NCBI RefSeq assembly: GCF_900233005.1
Contig: NZ_LT960611.1
Span: 682,001 to 746,000 of the forward strand
Direction of reading: 5' to 3'
Length of the DNA: 64,000 bases
Source: Vibrio tapetis subsp. tapetis
Lineage (GTDB): Bacteria > Pseudomonadota > Gammaproteobacteria > Enterobacterales > Vibrionaceae
The notes beneath the pieces were generated by a model, which was not told the DNA's origin, ran no database searches, and was given only the letters and a program-made list of their open reading frames with translations. Shown piece by piece: positions 37,474 through 47,852 of this stretch (position 1 is its first letter; each line of letters starts with the position of its first letter). A program made the position numbers and the translations under genes.

Positions 37474-38087
37474 TGGCTTTCTCCCATGGATAGCATATCT
37501 AAATGGTTGAGCTTATCTAAATGTTGCGCCGCTTTAAGATCCACTTTTTGAGTGACGAGACCATCTAAGAGCGTTTTCCATTTTTGAACGTGTTCTGTTA
37601 TTCGTCTTTCTTCCGCTGCGGTTCTTGAACCAAACAAAATAAAAGGAGCGAGGTAACGCATCCCCGTCAAAGAAGCCATTTGCTCTAAAGGATGGAGTAA
37701 CTCTCTTATCGTAAAGTGGTTATAACCATCAGTTTGATAAGCTTCTTGCTTCCCCCCCGCAGAGAGCGCGCAAAAAAAGGTTTTACCATAAAGCGCCGTA
37801 CCGTCATTGCCGTAAGCGAAGCCATATTCCAAAACCAGGTCTTGCCATTCTTTCAAGATAGCAGGCGTTGAATACCAGAAAAGTGGGAATTGAAAAATAA
37901 CAACATCATGCTCACGTAGCCTCTGCTGTTCTTTCTCGATGTTGATATTGAACGTTGGATATTCTGCATACAAGTCAATGGCTGTAACACCATCAGCGGC
38001 CATTGCAGCTCTAAATAGTGGTTGATTGACTTCAGAACGGTGTTGAGATGGGTGTGCAAAAAGCACCAAGATTTTATTTCTGTCCAT
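37470..38087 (-). CDS. NAD(P)H oxidoreductase, KefG/KefF-like ancillary protein
   Basis: A 205-residue flavodoxin-fold protein. Key motifs are LFAHPSQHRSEVN near the start (FMN phosphate loop), FPLFWYSTPAILKEW and YGKTFFCALSAGG, typical of NQO1/KefF/KefG enzymes. It is expected to bind FMN and to activate the antiporter in the next gene, with which it overlaps by four bases. A somewhat longer C-terminus than E. coli KefG (184 residues) is present. Confidence 0.9.
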   Translation of the reverse strand: MDRNKILVLFAHPSQHRSEVNQPLFRAAMAADGVTAIDLYAEYPTFNINIEKEQQRLREHDVVIFQFPLFWYSTPAILKEWQDLVLEYGFAYGNDGTALYGKTFFCALSAGGKQEAYQTDGYNHFTIRELLHPLEQMASLTGMRYLAPFILFGSRTAAEERRITEHVQKWKTLLDGLVTQKVDLKAAQHLDKLNHLDMLSMGESQ

Positions 38088-38243
38088 AGTAGCACCTAAG
38101 TGATGGTGGTCATTACCGACCTATACGTCCGTGTGTTGTTGATTTTGGCCTTATACCTTCAACATTATAGAGGATAGTTAACCGATTTATATCATTATAG
38201 TTTTTTGTTGTTCAAATTTTAAACATGACAAAATAATAGGCAT

Positions 38244-38272
38244 AAAAAAAGCAGGCTCTAAAGCCTGCTTTA
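38244..38272 (-). terminator. Terminator of pheST
   Basis: On the minus strand AAAGCAGGCTT pairs with its complement over a short loop and is followed by a run of seven T. It lies about 20 bases after the pheT stop. Confidence 0.88.
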
Positions 38273-38293
38273 TAATTCAATGCTAACTAAACG

Positions 38294-40681
38294 CTAGTCA
38301 CGCAATGCAGCACCAAACTTCTCAGAGATTGAAGCAACGATAGCATCAACCGCGCCAGCGATGTCTGCATCTTCAAGCGTACGCTCTAGCGATTGCAGGC
38401 TAAGTGCGATTGCAAGGCTCTTCTTACCTTCCTCAACACCTTTACCTACGTACACGTCAAACAGTTGTGCATCCGTTAGGAATTCACCACCAGCAGCAAG
38501 GCAAGCATTAACGATGTCGCCAGACAACACGGCTTCGTCAACCACTACCGCGATATCACGACGGTTCGCAGGGAACTTAGATACCGCAACAGCTTCAGGA
38601 AGCGCACGAGTATTGATAGCAGCCCACTCGATTTCGAACACGATAGTACGGCCGTTTAGGCCAAACTTGCGCTCCAATTCTGGGTGAACAGTACCGATGA
38701 TGCCCACTTCTTTGCCATCAACAATAATTGCCGCAGTTTGACCTGGGTGAAGTGCTGGGTGCTTCGCCGCTTTAAAGCTGTAGGCTTTTTCGTTCGCCGT
38801 TAGCTCTAGTACTGCTTCCAAGTCACCTTTAAGATCGAAGAAATCGACAGTGTTAGTCGCAATATCCCAGTGCTCTTCGCCACGAGTACCAGAGATAACA
38901 CCCGCAAGCATCATTTCTTGGCGCATGCCGTTTTCCGCTGACTCTTCAGGGATAAAACGAAGGCCAGATTCGAATAAACGAACGCGAGACTGCTGACGAT
39001 TTTGGTTGTGAACAACGGTGTTTAGTAGGCCTTGAATCAAACCAAGACGCATCGCTGACATATCCGCAGAGATTGGGAATGGCAGGATCAGTGGCTCTAC
39101 ACCTGGAACAACTAATTTTTGCTGTTCTGGTTCAACAAAGCTGTACGTGATTGCTTCGTGGTAGCCGCGGTCTACAAGAAGGTCACGAACGCGTTTAAGC
39201 GGTTGGTTTGCTTCTTTGTGATCGTTCATCTTCAGTGCTGCCACTGGAGATTGGTTTGGAATGTTGTCGTAACCGTAGATACGGCCAACTTCTTCGATAA
39301 GATCTTGCTCAATAGCAATATCAAAACGCCAAGCTGGAGAAACTGCCGTCCAGCCTTCGGAGGTCGTTTCTACATCACAACCAAGACGCGTTAAGATCTC
39401 AACCACATCCGTAGATGGAATTTCGTGACCTAGCAAGCTGTCTAGCTTAGCGCGACGAAGTGCCACTGTGTTTGCTTTTGGCAAATCAGCTTCAGACTCG
39501 CTGCCGTTTACCGGAGCAACGTCACCACCACAAATTTCAACAAGAAGCTGTGTTGCACGCTCCATTGCTGCTGCTTGAAGTGTTGCGTCTACACCACGTT
39601 CAAAACGTAACGAAGAATCTGTGTGCAAGCCGTAAGCACGTGCGCGACCACGGATGTGGTCTGGTGCGAAGAATGCCGCTTCTAGAAGAACGTCTGTTGT
39701 TTCAGTAGTCACACCAGAGTCTTGACCACCAAAGATACCAGCAATCGCTAGTGCTTTGTTCTGGTCAGCGATAACAAGCGTTTTGCTGTTTAGCTCTGCT
39801 TCATTACCATCTAGAAGGGTTAGCTTTTCGCCCTGCTCTGCCAGACGAACCACGATACCGCCTTCGATCTTAGCAAGATCAAATGCGTGCATTGGTTGGC
39901 CTTGCTCTAGCATCACGTAGTTAGTGATGTCTACAACTGGGTCGATTGAACGGATGCCACAACGACGCAATTTTTCTTGCATCCAAAGTGGAGATTCTGC
40001 TTTCACGTTTACGTTCTTAACCACACGGCCAAGGTAACGTGGACACGCATCCGTTGCTTTAATTTCAACAGCCACAGTATCTTCAATGCTTGTCGCAACC
40101 GCTTCTACAGAAGGCTCTGTTACGTCAGCACGGTTAAGAACGCCAACTTCACGAGCAAGGCCACGAATGCTGAAGCAGTCTGCGCGGTTTGCTGTTAGGT
40201 CTACGTCGATAGCAACATCGTTAAGCTCTAGAAGCTCACGAACGTCCATACCAAGAGCTGTACCTTCTGGAAGCTCAAGGATGCCGTCTGATTCAACGTC
40301 GATACCTAGCTCAGAGAAAGAACAAAGCATGCCGTGCGATGGAACACCGCGCAGTTTTGCTTTCTTAATTTTGAAGTTACCAGGAAGAACAGCGCCAACG
40401 GTAGCAACGGCTACTGTTAGGCCAAGACGACAGTTAGAAGCACCACATACGATGTCTAACAGCTCTTCTTCACCAATATCGATTTTTGTTACTTGAAGTT
40501 TGTCTGCGTCTGGGTGCTGGCCGCACTCAACCACTTTACCGACTTTAACGCCTGTAAACTCGCCCGCAACTGGAGCAACTTCGTCTACTTCCAAACCAGC
40601 CATTGTGATTTGGTGTGCTAGTTCTTCGCTGTTTACTGCAGGTTTAACCCACTCACGTAGCCAAGATTCACTGAATTTCAT
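38294..40681 (-). CDS. pheT: Phenylalanyl-tRNA synthetase beta subunit
   Basis: 795 residues, the usual length for PheT (E. coli 795). In order: N-terminal tRNA-binding domain (about 40-150, with HPDADKLQV), B3/B4 editing region (about 210-380), B5 domain (about 400-475), and the ferredoxin-like anticodon-binding domain at the C-terminus (from about 700, [12 protein letters not shown]). It forms the alpha2-beta2 enzyme with PheS and removes mischarged Tyr-tRNA. It begins 15 bases after pheS. No ihfA follows it, unlike E. coli. Confidence 0.97.
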   Translation of the reverse strand: MKFSESWLREWVKPAVNSEELAHQITMAGLEVDEVAPVAGEFTGVKVGKVVECGQHPDADKLQVTKIDIGEEELLDIVCGASNCRLGLTVAVATVGAVLPGNFKIKKAKLRGVPSHGMLCSFSELGIDVESDGILELPEGTALGMDVRELLELNDVAIDVDLTANRADCFSIRGLAREVGVLNRADVTEPSVEAVATSIEDTVAVEIKATDACPRYLGRVVKNVNVKAESPLWMQEKLRRCGIRSIDPVVDITNYVMLEQGQPMHAFDLAKIEGGIVVRLAEQGEKLTLLDGNEAELNSKTLVIADQNKALAIAGIFGGQDSGVTTETTDVLLEAAFFAPDHIRGRARAYGLHTDSSLRFERGVDATLQAAAMERATQLLVEICGGDVAPVNGSESEADLPKANTVALRRAKLDSLLGHEIPSTDVVEILTRLGCDVETTSEGWTAVSPAWRFDIAIEQDLIEEVGRIYGYDNIPNQSPVAALKMNDHKEANQPLKRVRDLLVDRGYHEAITYSFVEPEQQKLVVPGVEPLILPFPISADMSAMRLGLIQGLLNTVVHNQNRQQSRVRLFESGLRFIPEESAENGMRQEMMLAGVISGTRGEEHWDIATNTVDFFDLKGDLEAVLELTANEKAYSFKAAKHPALHPGQTAAIIVDGKEVGIIGTVHPELERKFGLNGRTIVFEIEWAAINTRALPEAVAVSKFPANRRDIAVVVDEAVLSGDIVNACLAAGGEFLTDAQLFDVYVGKGVEEGKKSLAIALSLQSLERTLEDADIAGAVDAIVASISEKFGAALRD

Positions 40682-40696
40682 TTTACTGCCCCTGAC

Positions 40697-41731
<1,035 letters not shown>

Positions 41732-41944
41732 TTATATGCCGTACATAGTAATCAAACCAGCCAATAAAGCCAAATTGAAATGCAATATGAATGAGTTATT
41801 GGTTAATAACAGGGCGATTTCTAAGGATTTGATGCAACAATGTCGAAAATGGAGCGGAACTAGCGGTTTATATGAGGGCACGAAGCGGCTAACTCTTGCT
41901 TTACAGACCGTCGCCACTCCGATATTCCATTTAATAATTCAATA

Positions 41945-43066
41945 CTAACAACTTTTTTCAATTGGCAGTGCTGCCTGGACATGCTGCACTTGATTTTTTC
42001 CATTAGTTTTTGCTTGATAAACAGATTGATCAGCAAGTTTGATTAATTCATTGAAATCCAAAGTCTCATTGGTTTTCTCGGCCACCCCTACACTGACACT
42101 GCCGACCCATAATGTGTGGTCATTTTTTACGACCAGACGATTGACCTGATCAAGCATGAGATTCGCGACATGCAACCCACCTCTCAAATCCGTGTCAGGA
42201 CAGATCACTATAAACTCATCACCGCCTAGACGGCACACAATATCGTCGGTTCTAAATGCACCTTTGAGCGTTCGAGCTAATTCGCATAATACGAGATCTC
42301 CAGCATCATGCCCGTGGGTATCATTCACGGTTTTAAAATGATCGGCGTCCACCATGATGCACACTAAACAATCCTCTGAAGTCCAAAGTTCACGCAAGGT
42401 TCGAATGGCATGGCGGCGGTTTGGCAATTTAGTCAGTGAATCGGTCAAAGTAAGGGCTTCAAGCTGTTGGTTCGCCATCGACAATTCTTGTGTTCGCTGT
42501 GCAACCTTCTTCTCCAATGATTCGTTAAGTGAAAGAAGTAATTTATTCCGAGCAGAAACCTGCTCAAATAAGCCATTTAATGCTAACAAAAGAGGTTCTG
42601 TTGAGCTGTCCCTTTCTCTCTCTTCATTTTCATAGGCTTCACTCGGCAACAGACCACTTTTAATGGCTTCAGCTTGCCGAGCCATGTTCTGATCACAGCC
42701 TAAAATATGATAAGCCAACCAGTGGATTAAAAAATCAAGCAGCAATTCTGACGAATTTTTATCGTCGAAATCAATCAGTCCTTGCATAGAGCGAATATCA
42801 GCCATAAAGTTACGGTGTAGCTTAATATGAAAGCCAACATGACGTTCATCAACACCGATACTGTCCATCAATGCTTCTTCTTGTTCAAAATGAAATTCAG
42901 CGTAGTCGGACAATTCAACCAATGCGGTTCTCACATCGCCTGGTTTTAACCCATTTTCTGAAATCAACTCTGCATACTTATTAATAATACCAACCAAATA
43001 TTGATGTTGTTCATCAACATCGTCTAGGCCAGTCTCAAAGTTTTTGTCCCACAAAAATGATTTCAT
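41945..43066 (-). CDS. Hemerythrin-GGDEF diguanylate cyclase (Bhr-DGC)
   Basis: 373 residues in two domains. Bacteriohemerythrin (1-130) has a complete di-iron site: H21, H59/E63, H80/H84 and H120/D125. A coiled coil (about 160-205) leads to GGDEF with active motif GGDEF at 281-285 and inhibition site R272-x-x-D275. The hemerythrin binds O2 or changes redox state and sets cyclic di-GMP output; a V. cholerae protein of this type, also close to pheST, has been characterised. It is a single-gene unit. Confidence 0.95.
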   Translation of the reverse strand: MKSFLWDKNFETGLDDVDEQHQYLVGIINKYAELISENGLKPGDVRTALVELSDYAEFHFEQEEALMDSIGVDERHVGFHIKLHRNFMADIRSMQGLIDFDDKNSSELLLDFLIHWLAYHILGCDQNMARQAEAIKSGLLPSEAYENEERERDSSTEPLLLALNGLFEQVSARNKLLLSLNESLEKKVAQRTQELSMANQQLEALTLTDSLTKLPNRRHAIRTLRELWTSEDCLVCIMVDADHFKTVNDTHGHDAGDLVLCELARTLKGAFRTDDIVCRLGGDEFIVICPDTDLRGGLHVANLMLDQVNRLVVKNDHTLWVGSVSVGVAEKTNETLDFNELIKLADQSVYQAKTNGKNQVQHVQAALPIEKSC

Positions 43067-43403
43067 TTAGTTTTCCAGATCGTACGAAGGAGTGCCGCAA
43101 GCTTGTCAGTTGGCAGACTAGGTTTAGTTGCCAGTTTAAGTTATTTATAGCTCACTTTGTTGATGTAGACCCCTAATCAAGTCATAAAATATCAATCGGT
43201 TAACTTGTTTGGACTCTCGTTAGCAAAAAATATGATCACATCCGCTGTATATATTCGCGTTTTCTACTGACTGGACTATCATTAATGTGTAGTCAAAGCT
43301 ACAGTCTTACTCGCTACACCGTTTTCAATAGCCGTTCTGGTGACAGAAAACAAAAAAAAGCGCCAGCTCTCAGAGCCGGCGCTTTTGTTTTTCAGAACCC
43401 AGT
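43067..43403. other. Gap between Bhr-DGC and pulA
   Basis: 337 bases. The left part is the probable promoter region of the cyclase on the minus strand; I cannot pick one -35/-10 pair with confidence. The right end holds the pulA terminator at 43352-43391. No gene is supported. Confidence 0.6.
43352..43391 (-). terminator. Terminator of pullulanase gene
   Basis: AAAAGCGCC-A-GCTCT pairs with AGAGC-C-GGCGCTTTT with a single mismatch, flanked by A and T runs. It stands about 15 bases after the pulA stop. Confidence 0.88.
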
Positions 43404-46400
43404 TTACATTTTAACTGCGTCCAAGACCTTAGGCGATCCTTCCACTGACGCATCTAGCGTTAAACGGTATTTACCCGCTACGGCTATTTTACAGTTTTCA
43501 GAACCACAGCCCCAGTTTGCTTTGTCCCAATCGCCCAAAGTAAACTTATACTCAGTGTTTGCGCCTACTGTTACATCAACAGAGTAACGCCCATTTCCCG
43601 TAAAACTCGCTAAAGTTCCATCCACCTTCCACTCATTAAGGCTTCCTGCTACGTATACTTTCGTTTCATAGCCAAACGGTGGAACTTCGTCTTTTTTACT
43701 GACCGCAATTCCCTCACCTCTGTTGCCATTACGTGGTTGCACGAATACAGCGCTTCCCCAAGCTGGCACCACAAAAGTACCATTGGTAAAGCTCGCACCT
43801 TCAGCAATAGAGCTCGATGAACGATGAGCAGAGCTTAATTCAAACCCTTCAAGCACAGCCGAGAACTTACTAAAGCTTTGTTCACTTGGCGTCGCATTAA
43901 TCATAACCACAATCGCATCTAGACTTGCATCTAGGTCTGTTGCTTGCGTTGAACCATTGTCTATCGTCATCACAATCAAACCAGGCGTTTGTGTTGCCCC
44001 CGTATTTTTGAAATCAACACGGCTGATGATTTCCTTACCTGTTGGCAGAGTCATTAATGGTGAAGACTTACGCAACGTCAGTAGTTCTTTATACTGAGCA
44101 AATGCCGTTTCAATATTGGTTGCTGATGCCTGTGCATTTGCAACCAATACGTCGGTGATAACGTCATAGTTATCGGCATCTTTTTCTTTCGCTGGTAGAC
44201 CTTTGTTCCAGTTGTTATCGTTGAGAGTGAAATCAACCTTGTTGTACCAGTCACCATAATCGTACGAGTCGCGCTGCATTGATTTAGAACGCAACAACTC
44301 GCCACCCATGTGGTTGAAAGGCATCGCCTGCCCCAGTAAAACCGTTGCCATACCGATGGACTGCATTTTAACTCGAACTTCAGGAGAAACGTCTTTTGCC
44401 ACTTTATACATATTGATATCCCAGAATGTCTGGTTATCGTGCTTTGAAACGTAGTTTTGCACTTCCCAAGGTTGCTCTGCATAACCGGCTTTCTGGCCGT
44501 TATAATCTAACGTTGAACCCTTTTGAGTCTTACCGTCTTTGTCAATAAATTCAAAACTTTTCAGGTTACCAGCCATGCCTAACCGAGTGAGATCAATTTG
44601 GTGTAACGCACGTTTTAGCTCATCCGCATCCGCTTTTGCCAATTCATTGGGTAAGACATAAGCCCCCGTAGCAAAGCCTTGAGTTTTACGAAGACCTTCG
44701 CCGCCATCAAACGGGCTACCACCGCGAACTGCATCACGTAAACGATCAGAGAACGAACCAATGCCCGTGCCGCCTAAATGTTTTTGCGTTGCCTGCACAA
44801 AACGCTTGTCGTCTTGTACTTCACCGAAGTTCCATCCTTCGCCATAGAAGTACACCTCAGGGTTAACCGTTTTCGCAGCCTCCAACGTACCTTTCATCTG
44901 TGCCAGTGGATGGTGGCCCATTAAGTCCCAACGGAACGCATCAATTTTGTATTCTTTGGTCCATGTTTTGATCGAATCATCGATCATTTTGGCAAACATT
45001 TCATGTTCCGGGGCCGTATTTGAGCAACAAGTCGAGTTGGTTACCGCGCCAGTATCTGGCACTAACCTTTGGTAATACAAAGGTACAATTTTATCGAGTA
45101 CCGATTTCTCGCCGAGACCTGCGTCATTGGTATGGTTATACACAACGTCCATCACTACGTTCATCTTGATGTCTTGCTTCACCGATTGCACCATCTGGCG
45201 AAACTCAAGAATACGCGATGAACCTTCAGCATTAGATGCGTAAGAACCTTCAGGCACCGTGTAATGTAGTGGATCATAACCCCAGTTATAGCTATCAACG
45301 CCACGAACCAATTCATTTAAATCTTGGACTTTCGGCGTCTCTTTGGAGTCACTTGCTTTAATCTCTTCAAATACTTCTGCGATGGTTGAACCGCTATCGC
45401 AGTACTTAGCAAAGTCAGAAGATTTGGTTGCTGGGTTAACGGTACACAGCTTGCTGAATGGTTCATTGATATCCGCAACTTTACTCGGATCTTCGTTGAT
45501 CGTCGCAATATCAAATACCGGCAGTAAATGAAGGTGCGTCATGCCCGCTTCACTCAGTTGCTTTAAATGCTCCGTTGGTGTTGTGCCACTTTCTGTAAAG
45601 GCGAGATATTTACCTTTATTTTGTGTGCTGTTATCCAATGATGAAAAATCACGTACATGAGATTCGTAGATCACCATATCTGAAAGATCTGAATCTTTTT
45701 GCGAATGCGGCGATTGAAGCGCATCCCAACCGGACGGTTTCAACTCGTCCGAAGACAAATTAATCGCCTGGCTGAATATTGAGTTAGTAGAAAGTGACAC
45801 TGAATAAGGGTCTGTAACTTCGTAGCCATATCCTTTTTGCTCACGTGGTTGGAACACTTTCATCGCGTAACGGTAGTATTTCTTATCAACCGAATCCAAT
45901 TCCTGTGTCAAGCTCCAGCTGCCTGTTTTCGCGTCTTCAATCATCTGGATACGCGTAATTTCTTGTTTGTCTTGGCCGTAGATCACCAAGTCTACGTCTG
46001 ACGCGGTTGGCGCCCACAGGCGGAACGTAACACCGTTATCGCCATATACTGCACCATATTCCAGAGCTTTGGCTTCTTCAGCAAATAAATCATCCAACGC
46101 ACCCGCATATTGAATTGCAGTCGCTGAGCGCAGTTGTTGTGCGCCATCTACTGCTGAAGATGAAATCGCGACCATACTGCCTTTTAGCAGTTTGTTTAAA
46201 CTGACGTTCGCGTTTAATGCAGGGATCTCAAACGCAGGGTAACCCGCAAGATGTGGGAATTTCGCTTTTTGCTCATCGGTTAAAGTGGTCGACGTTAATT
46301 TGATAGCTGAGCCTGAAATAACCCCATCGTTGACGGAATATTTTCCATCATGATTGAACTTAATTTGGACATCAGATTTATCCCCACCTTTCCAAACCAA

Positions 46401-47444
46401 TGTCTTCGCATCAATTAGAATGGCACCAACGGTATCAATTGAAAATTCAGCGCTAGGGCCAGCAATTTCAAACGCTTTATCTCGGCTTGCGTAACTTTGT
46501 GTGCGACCCGGCATATAGGTCGCCGTTTTTGTGTCTCCCAGCGTCGCGATGTTCACGGTGAGATCTGAGCCAATCAATTTGTCTTTTGTTGCGTTACGGA
46601 ATATGACTTTGAAACATCCTTTGTCGGTATCCGTTACCGGTACATACCAAACTGGACCAAATTCATCGACTTCATTCGGTACCACAGAAGCATCATCCCA
46701 ACCGTCATTAGCGTAGGAGCTATCCATTGCGGTACATTCAGAAGCGGTATCATTCCAAATATGAAGGTTCATTTTATCGTAAGGTGCGTAATCGCCCATT
46801 GGATCATAGAGTTGTAAAGCCACTTGACCTTTACCCGGCTTCGCCAGATCACCAGGGGCTTTCACTACCGGAAGTTTTACGTCGGTGTTAGTCTGATCAA
46901 GACCATAACCTTCGAGAAGAAGTGTTGAACGTTCACCTGTCGCGGTGACAGGTTTACCATCAACTAGGCCAATTTGTTTACCCGCGTCTGTCGCAGCTAA
47001 AGTTACTTCTTCAGCCTTTTCAGTTCCCGATGCATCGATAAACTTACACTGACCAACGGTTGTGCTACTGATTAGCCATGACGGACCGAAACTATCGGAA
47101 TGCGATGGGGAAATAGGTTCTCCGTCACCGCACTTTAATGTCCATTTTGAATAATCTTCTGAGGATGTGCTCGCCGCCATCGCTTGTACCGCACCATTGG
47201 CAGGCGATACTAGATAGCTGACTGCAATTTGTTTATTTGAAGGGGCTGGCGTAGAAGCTGGTAAGTTTACTTGCGGCGACAAATCGATGCCCGCTTGAGG
47301 AGTATCGACTTTATCGTTAGATGGTTTTACAACGGTTGTGTCGTCGTTAGAGTCATTACATGCGGTTAACGCGCTGGCCGCAAGAATCGATAGCAATGCT
47401 ACCGACAGTTTGGATTTTCGTAGGGTAAATTTATTCTTCTTCAC
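43404..47444 (-). CDS. pulA: Pullulanase, type I, surface lipoprotein
   Basis: Debranching enzyme cutting alpha-1,6 links in pullulan and branched starch; 1346 residues. The signal peptide ends in lipobox LTAC followed by Asn-Asp repeats. N-terminal starch-binding and CBM48-like domains come first. The GH13 core follows: YNWGYDP, DVVYNHT near 766, nucleophile Asp in FRWDLMGHH near 838, acid Glu in YGEGWNF near 868, and KHDNQT near 1001. A separate C-terminal domain of about 90 residues carries two cysteines. The start codon is GTG. No MalT-box pair was found upstream. It stands alone without other maltose genes. Confidence 0.95.
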   Translation of the reverse strand: MKKNKFTLRKSKLSVALLSILAASALTACNDSNDDTTVVKPSNDKVDTPQAGIDLSPQVNLPASTPAPSNKQIAVSYLVSPANGAVQAMAASTSSEDYSKWTLKCGDGEPISPSHSDSFGPSWLISSTTVGQCKFIDASGTEKAEEVTLAATDAGKQIGLVDGKPVTATGERSTLLLEGYGLDQTNTDVKLPVVKAPGDLAKPGKGQVALQLYDPMGDYAPYDKMNLHIWNDTASECTAMDSSYANDGWDDASVVPNEVDEFGPVWYVPVTDTDKGCFKVIFRNATKDKLIGSDLTVNIATLGDTKTATYMPGRTQSYASRDKAFEIAGPSAEFSIDTVGAILIDAKTLVWKGGDKSDVQIKFNHDGKYSVNDGVISGSAIKLTSTTLTDEQKAKFPHLAGYPAFEIPALNANVSLNKLLKGSMVAISSSAVDGAQQLRSATAIQYAGALDDLFAEEAKALEYGAVYGDNGVTFRLWAPTASDVDLVIYGQDKQEITRIQMIEDAKTGSWSLTQELDSVDKKYYRYAMKVFQPREQKGYGYEVTDPYSVSLSTNSIFSQAINLSSDELKPSGWDALQSPHSQKDSDLSDMVIYESHVRDFSSLDNSTQNKGKYLAFTESGTTPTEHLKQLSEAGMTHLHLLPVFDIATINEDPSKVADINEPFSKLCTVNPATKSSDFAKYCDSGSTIAEVFEEIKASDSKETPKVQDLNELVRGVDSYNWGYDPLHYTVPEGSYASNAEGSSRILEFRQMVQSVKQDIKMNVVMDVVYNHTNDAGLGEKSVLDKIVPLYYQRLVPDTGAVTNSTCCSNTAPEHEMFAKMIDDSIKTWTKEYKIDAFRWDLMGHHPLAQMKGTLEAAKTVNPEVYFYGEGWNFGEVQDDKRFVQATQKHLGGTGIGSFSDRLRDAVRGGSPFDGGEGLRKTQGFATGAYVLPNELAKADADELKRALHQIDLTRLGMAGNLKSFEFIDKDGKTQKGSTLDYNGQKAGYAEQPWEVQNYVSKHDNQTFWDINMYKVAKDVSPEVRVKMQSIGMATVLLGQAMPFNHMGGELLRSKSMQRDSYDYGDWYNKVDFTLNDNNWNKGLPAKEKDADNYDVITDVLVANAQASATNIETAFAQYKELLTLRKSSPLMTLPTGKEIISRVDFKNTGATQTPGLIVMTIDNGSTQATDLDASLDAIVVMINATPSEQSFSKFSAVLEGFELSSAHRSSSSIAEGASFTNGTFVVPAWGSAVFVQPRNGNRGEGIAVSKKDEVPPFGYETKVYVAGSLNEWKVDGTLASFTGNGRYSVDVTVGANTEYKFTLGDWDKANWGCGSENCKIAVAGKYRLTLDASVEGSPKVLDAVKM

Positions 47445-47789
47445 GTTTCTAGTCCGTCAGTTAGTTTTTATAAAAAGGTCGCTTCCTGCCTAAAAAAGCC
47501 ACTCTAGGTTAGAAAATTTCGTGCTCTACAAACCGTGACGGAGTTGAATTTTTTGTTTCATTTCTCGCTACAAAATAAGTTTCGTAACTAAAATCACCCT
47601 TTGTATGCCTGCTTTATTTGATACACATCTCATTTACTCGCTGATAACATTGGTTGCATAAGCACTACGCCTACAAAAAGAGAGCGGTCGTAAATTTAGC
47701 GATCACCCAAAATGAGATCTGCCTTTCAATTGGCGCAACATGGGGACATGGACTCTCATTAATGAGCCCACCGTTCATTCCAACAGCTC
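47445..47789. other. Gap upstream of pulA
   Basis: About 345 bases that should contain the pulA promoter. I searched both strands for GGATGA/TCATCC (MalT) and paired TGTGA/TCACA (CRP) and found no convincing site. An open frame from 47654 on the plus strand has no ribosome site and runs into the pump gene; I do not accept it. Confidence 0.55.
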
Positions 47790-47826
47790 AAAAAAAACGG
47801 CGCTTCAAATTAATTGAAAGCGCCAT
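47790..47826 (-). terminator. Terminator of RND efflux operon
   Basis: GGCGCTTTCAA pairs with TTGAAGCGCC with one bulged base; on the minus strand it is followed by eight T. It lies about 30 bases after the pump gene stop. Confidence 0.88.
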
Positions 47827-47852
47827 TTTGGACGTGTTATTTAAACTCGCAT

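Noticed and set aside
43230..43262. CTGTATATATTC, like half of an SOS (LexA) box, upstream of the hemerythrin cyclase
   Set aside because: The second half (ACAG at the right distance) is missing.
47445..47789. MalT boxes expected for a pullulanase gene
   Set aside because: No GGATGA/TCATCC pair found on either strand, so I do not claim MalT control.
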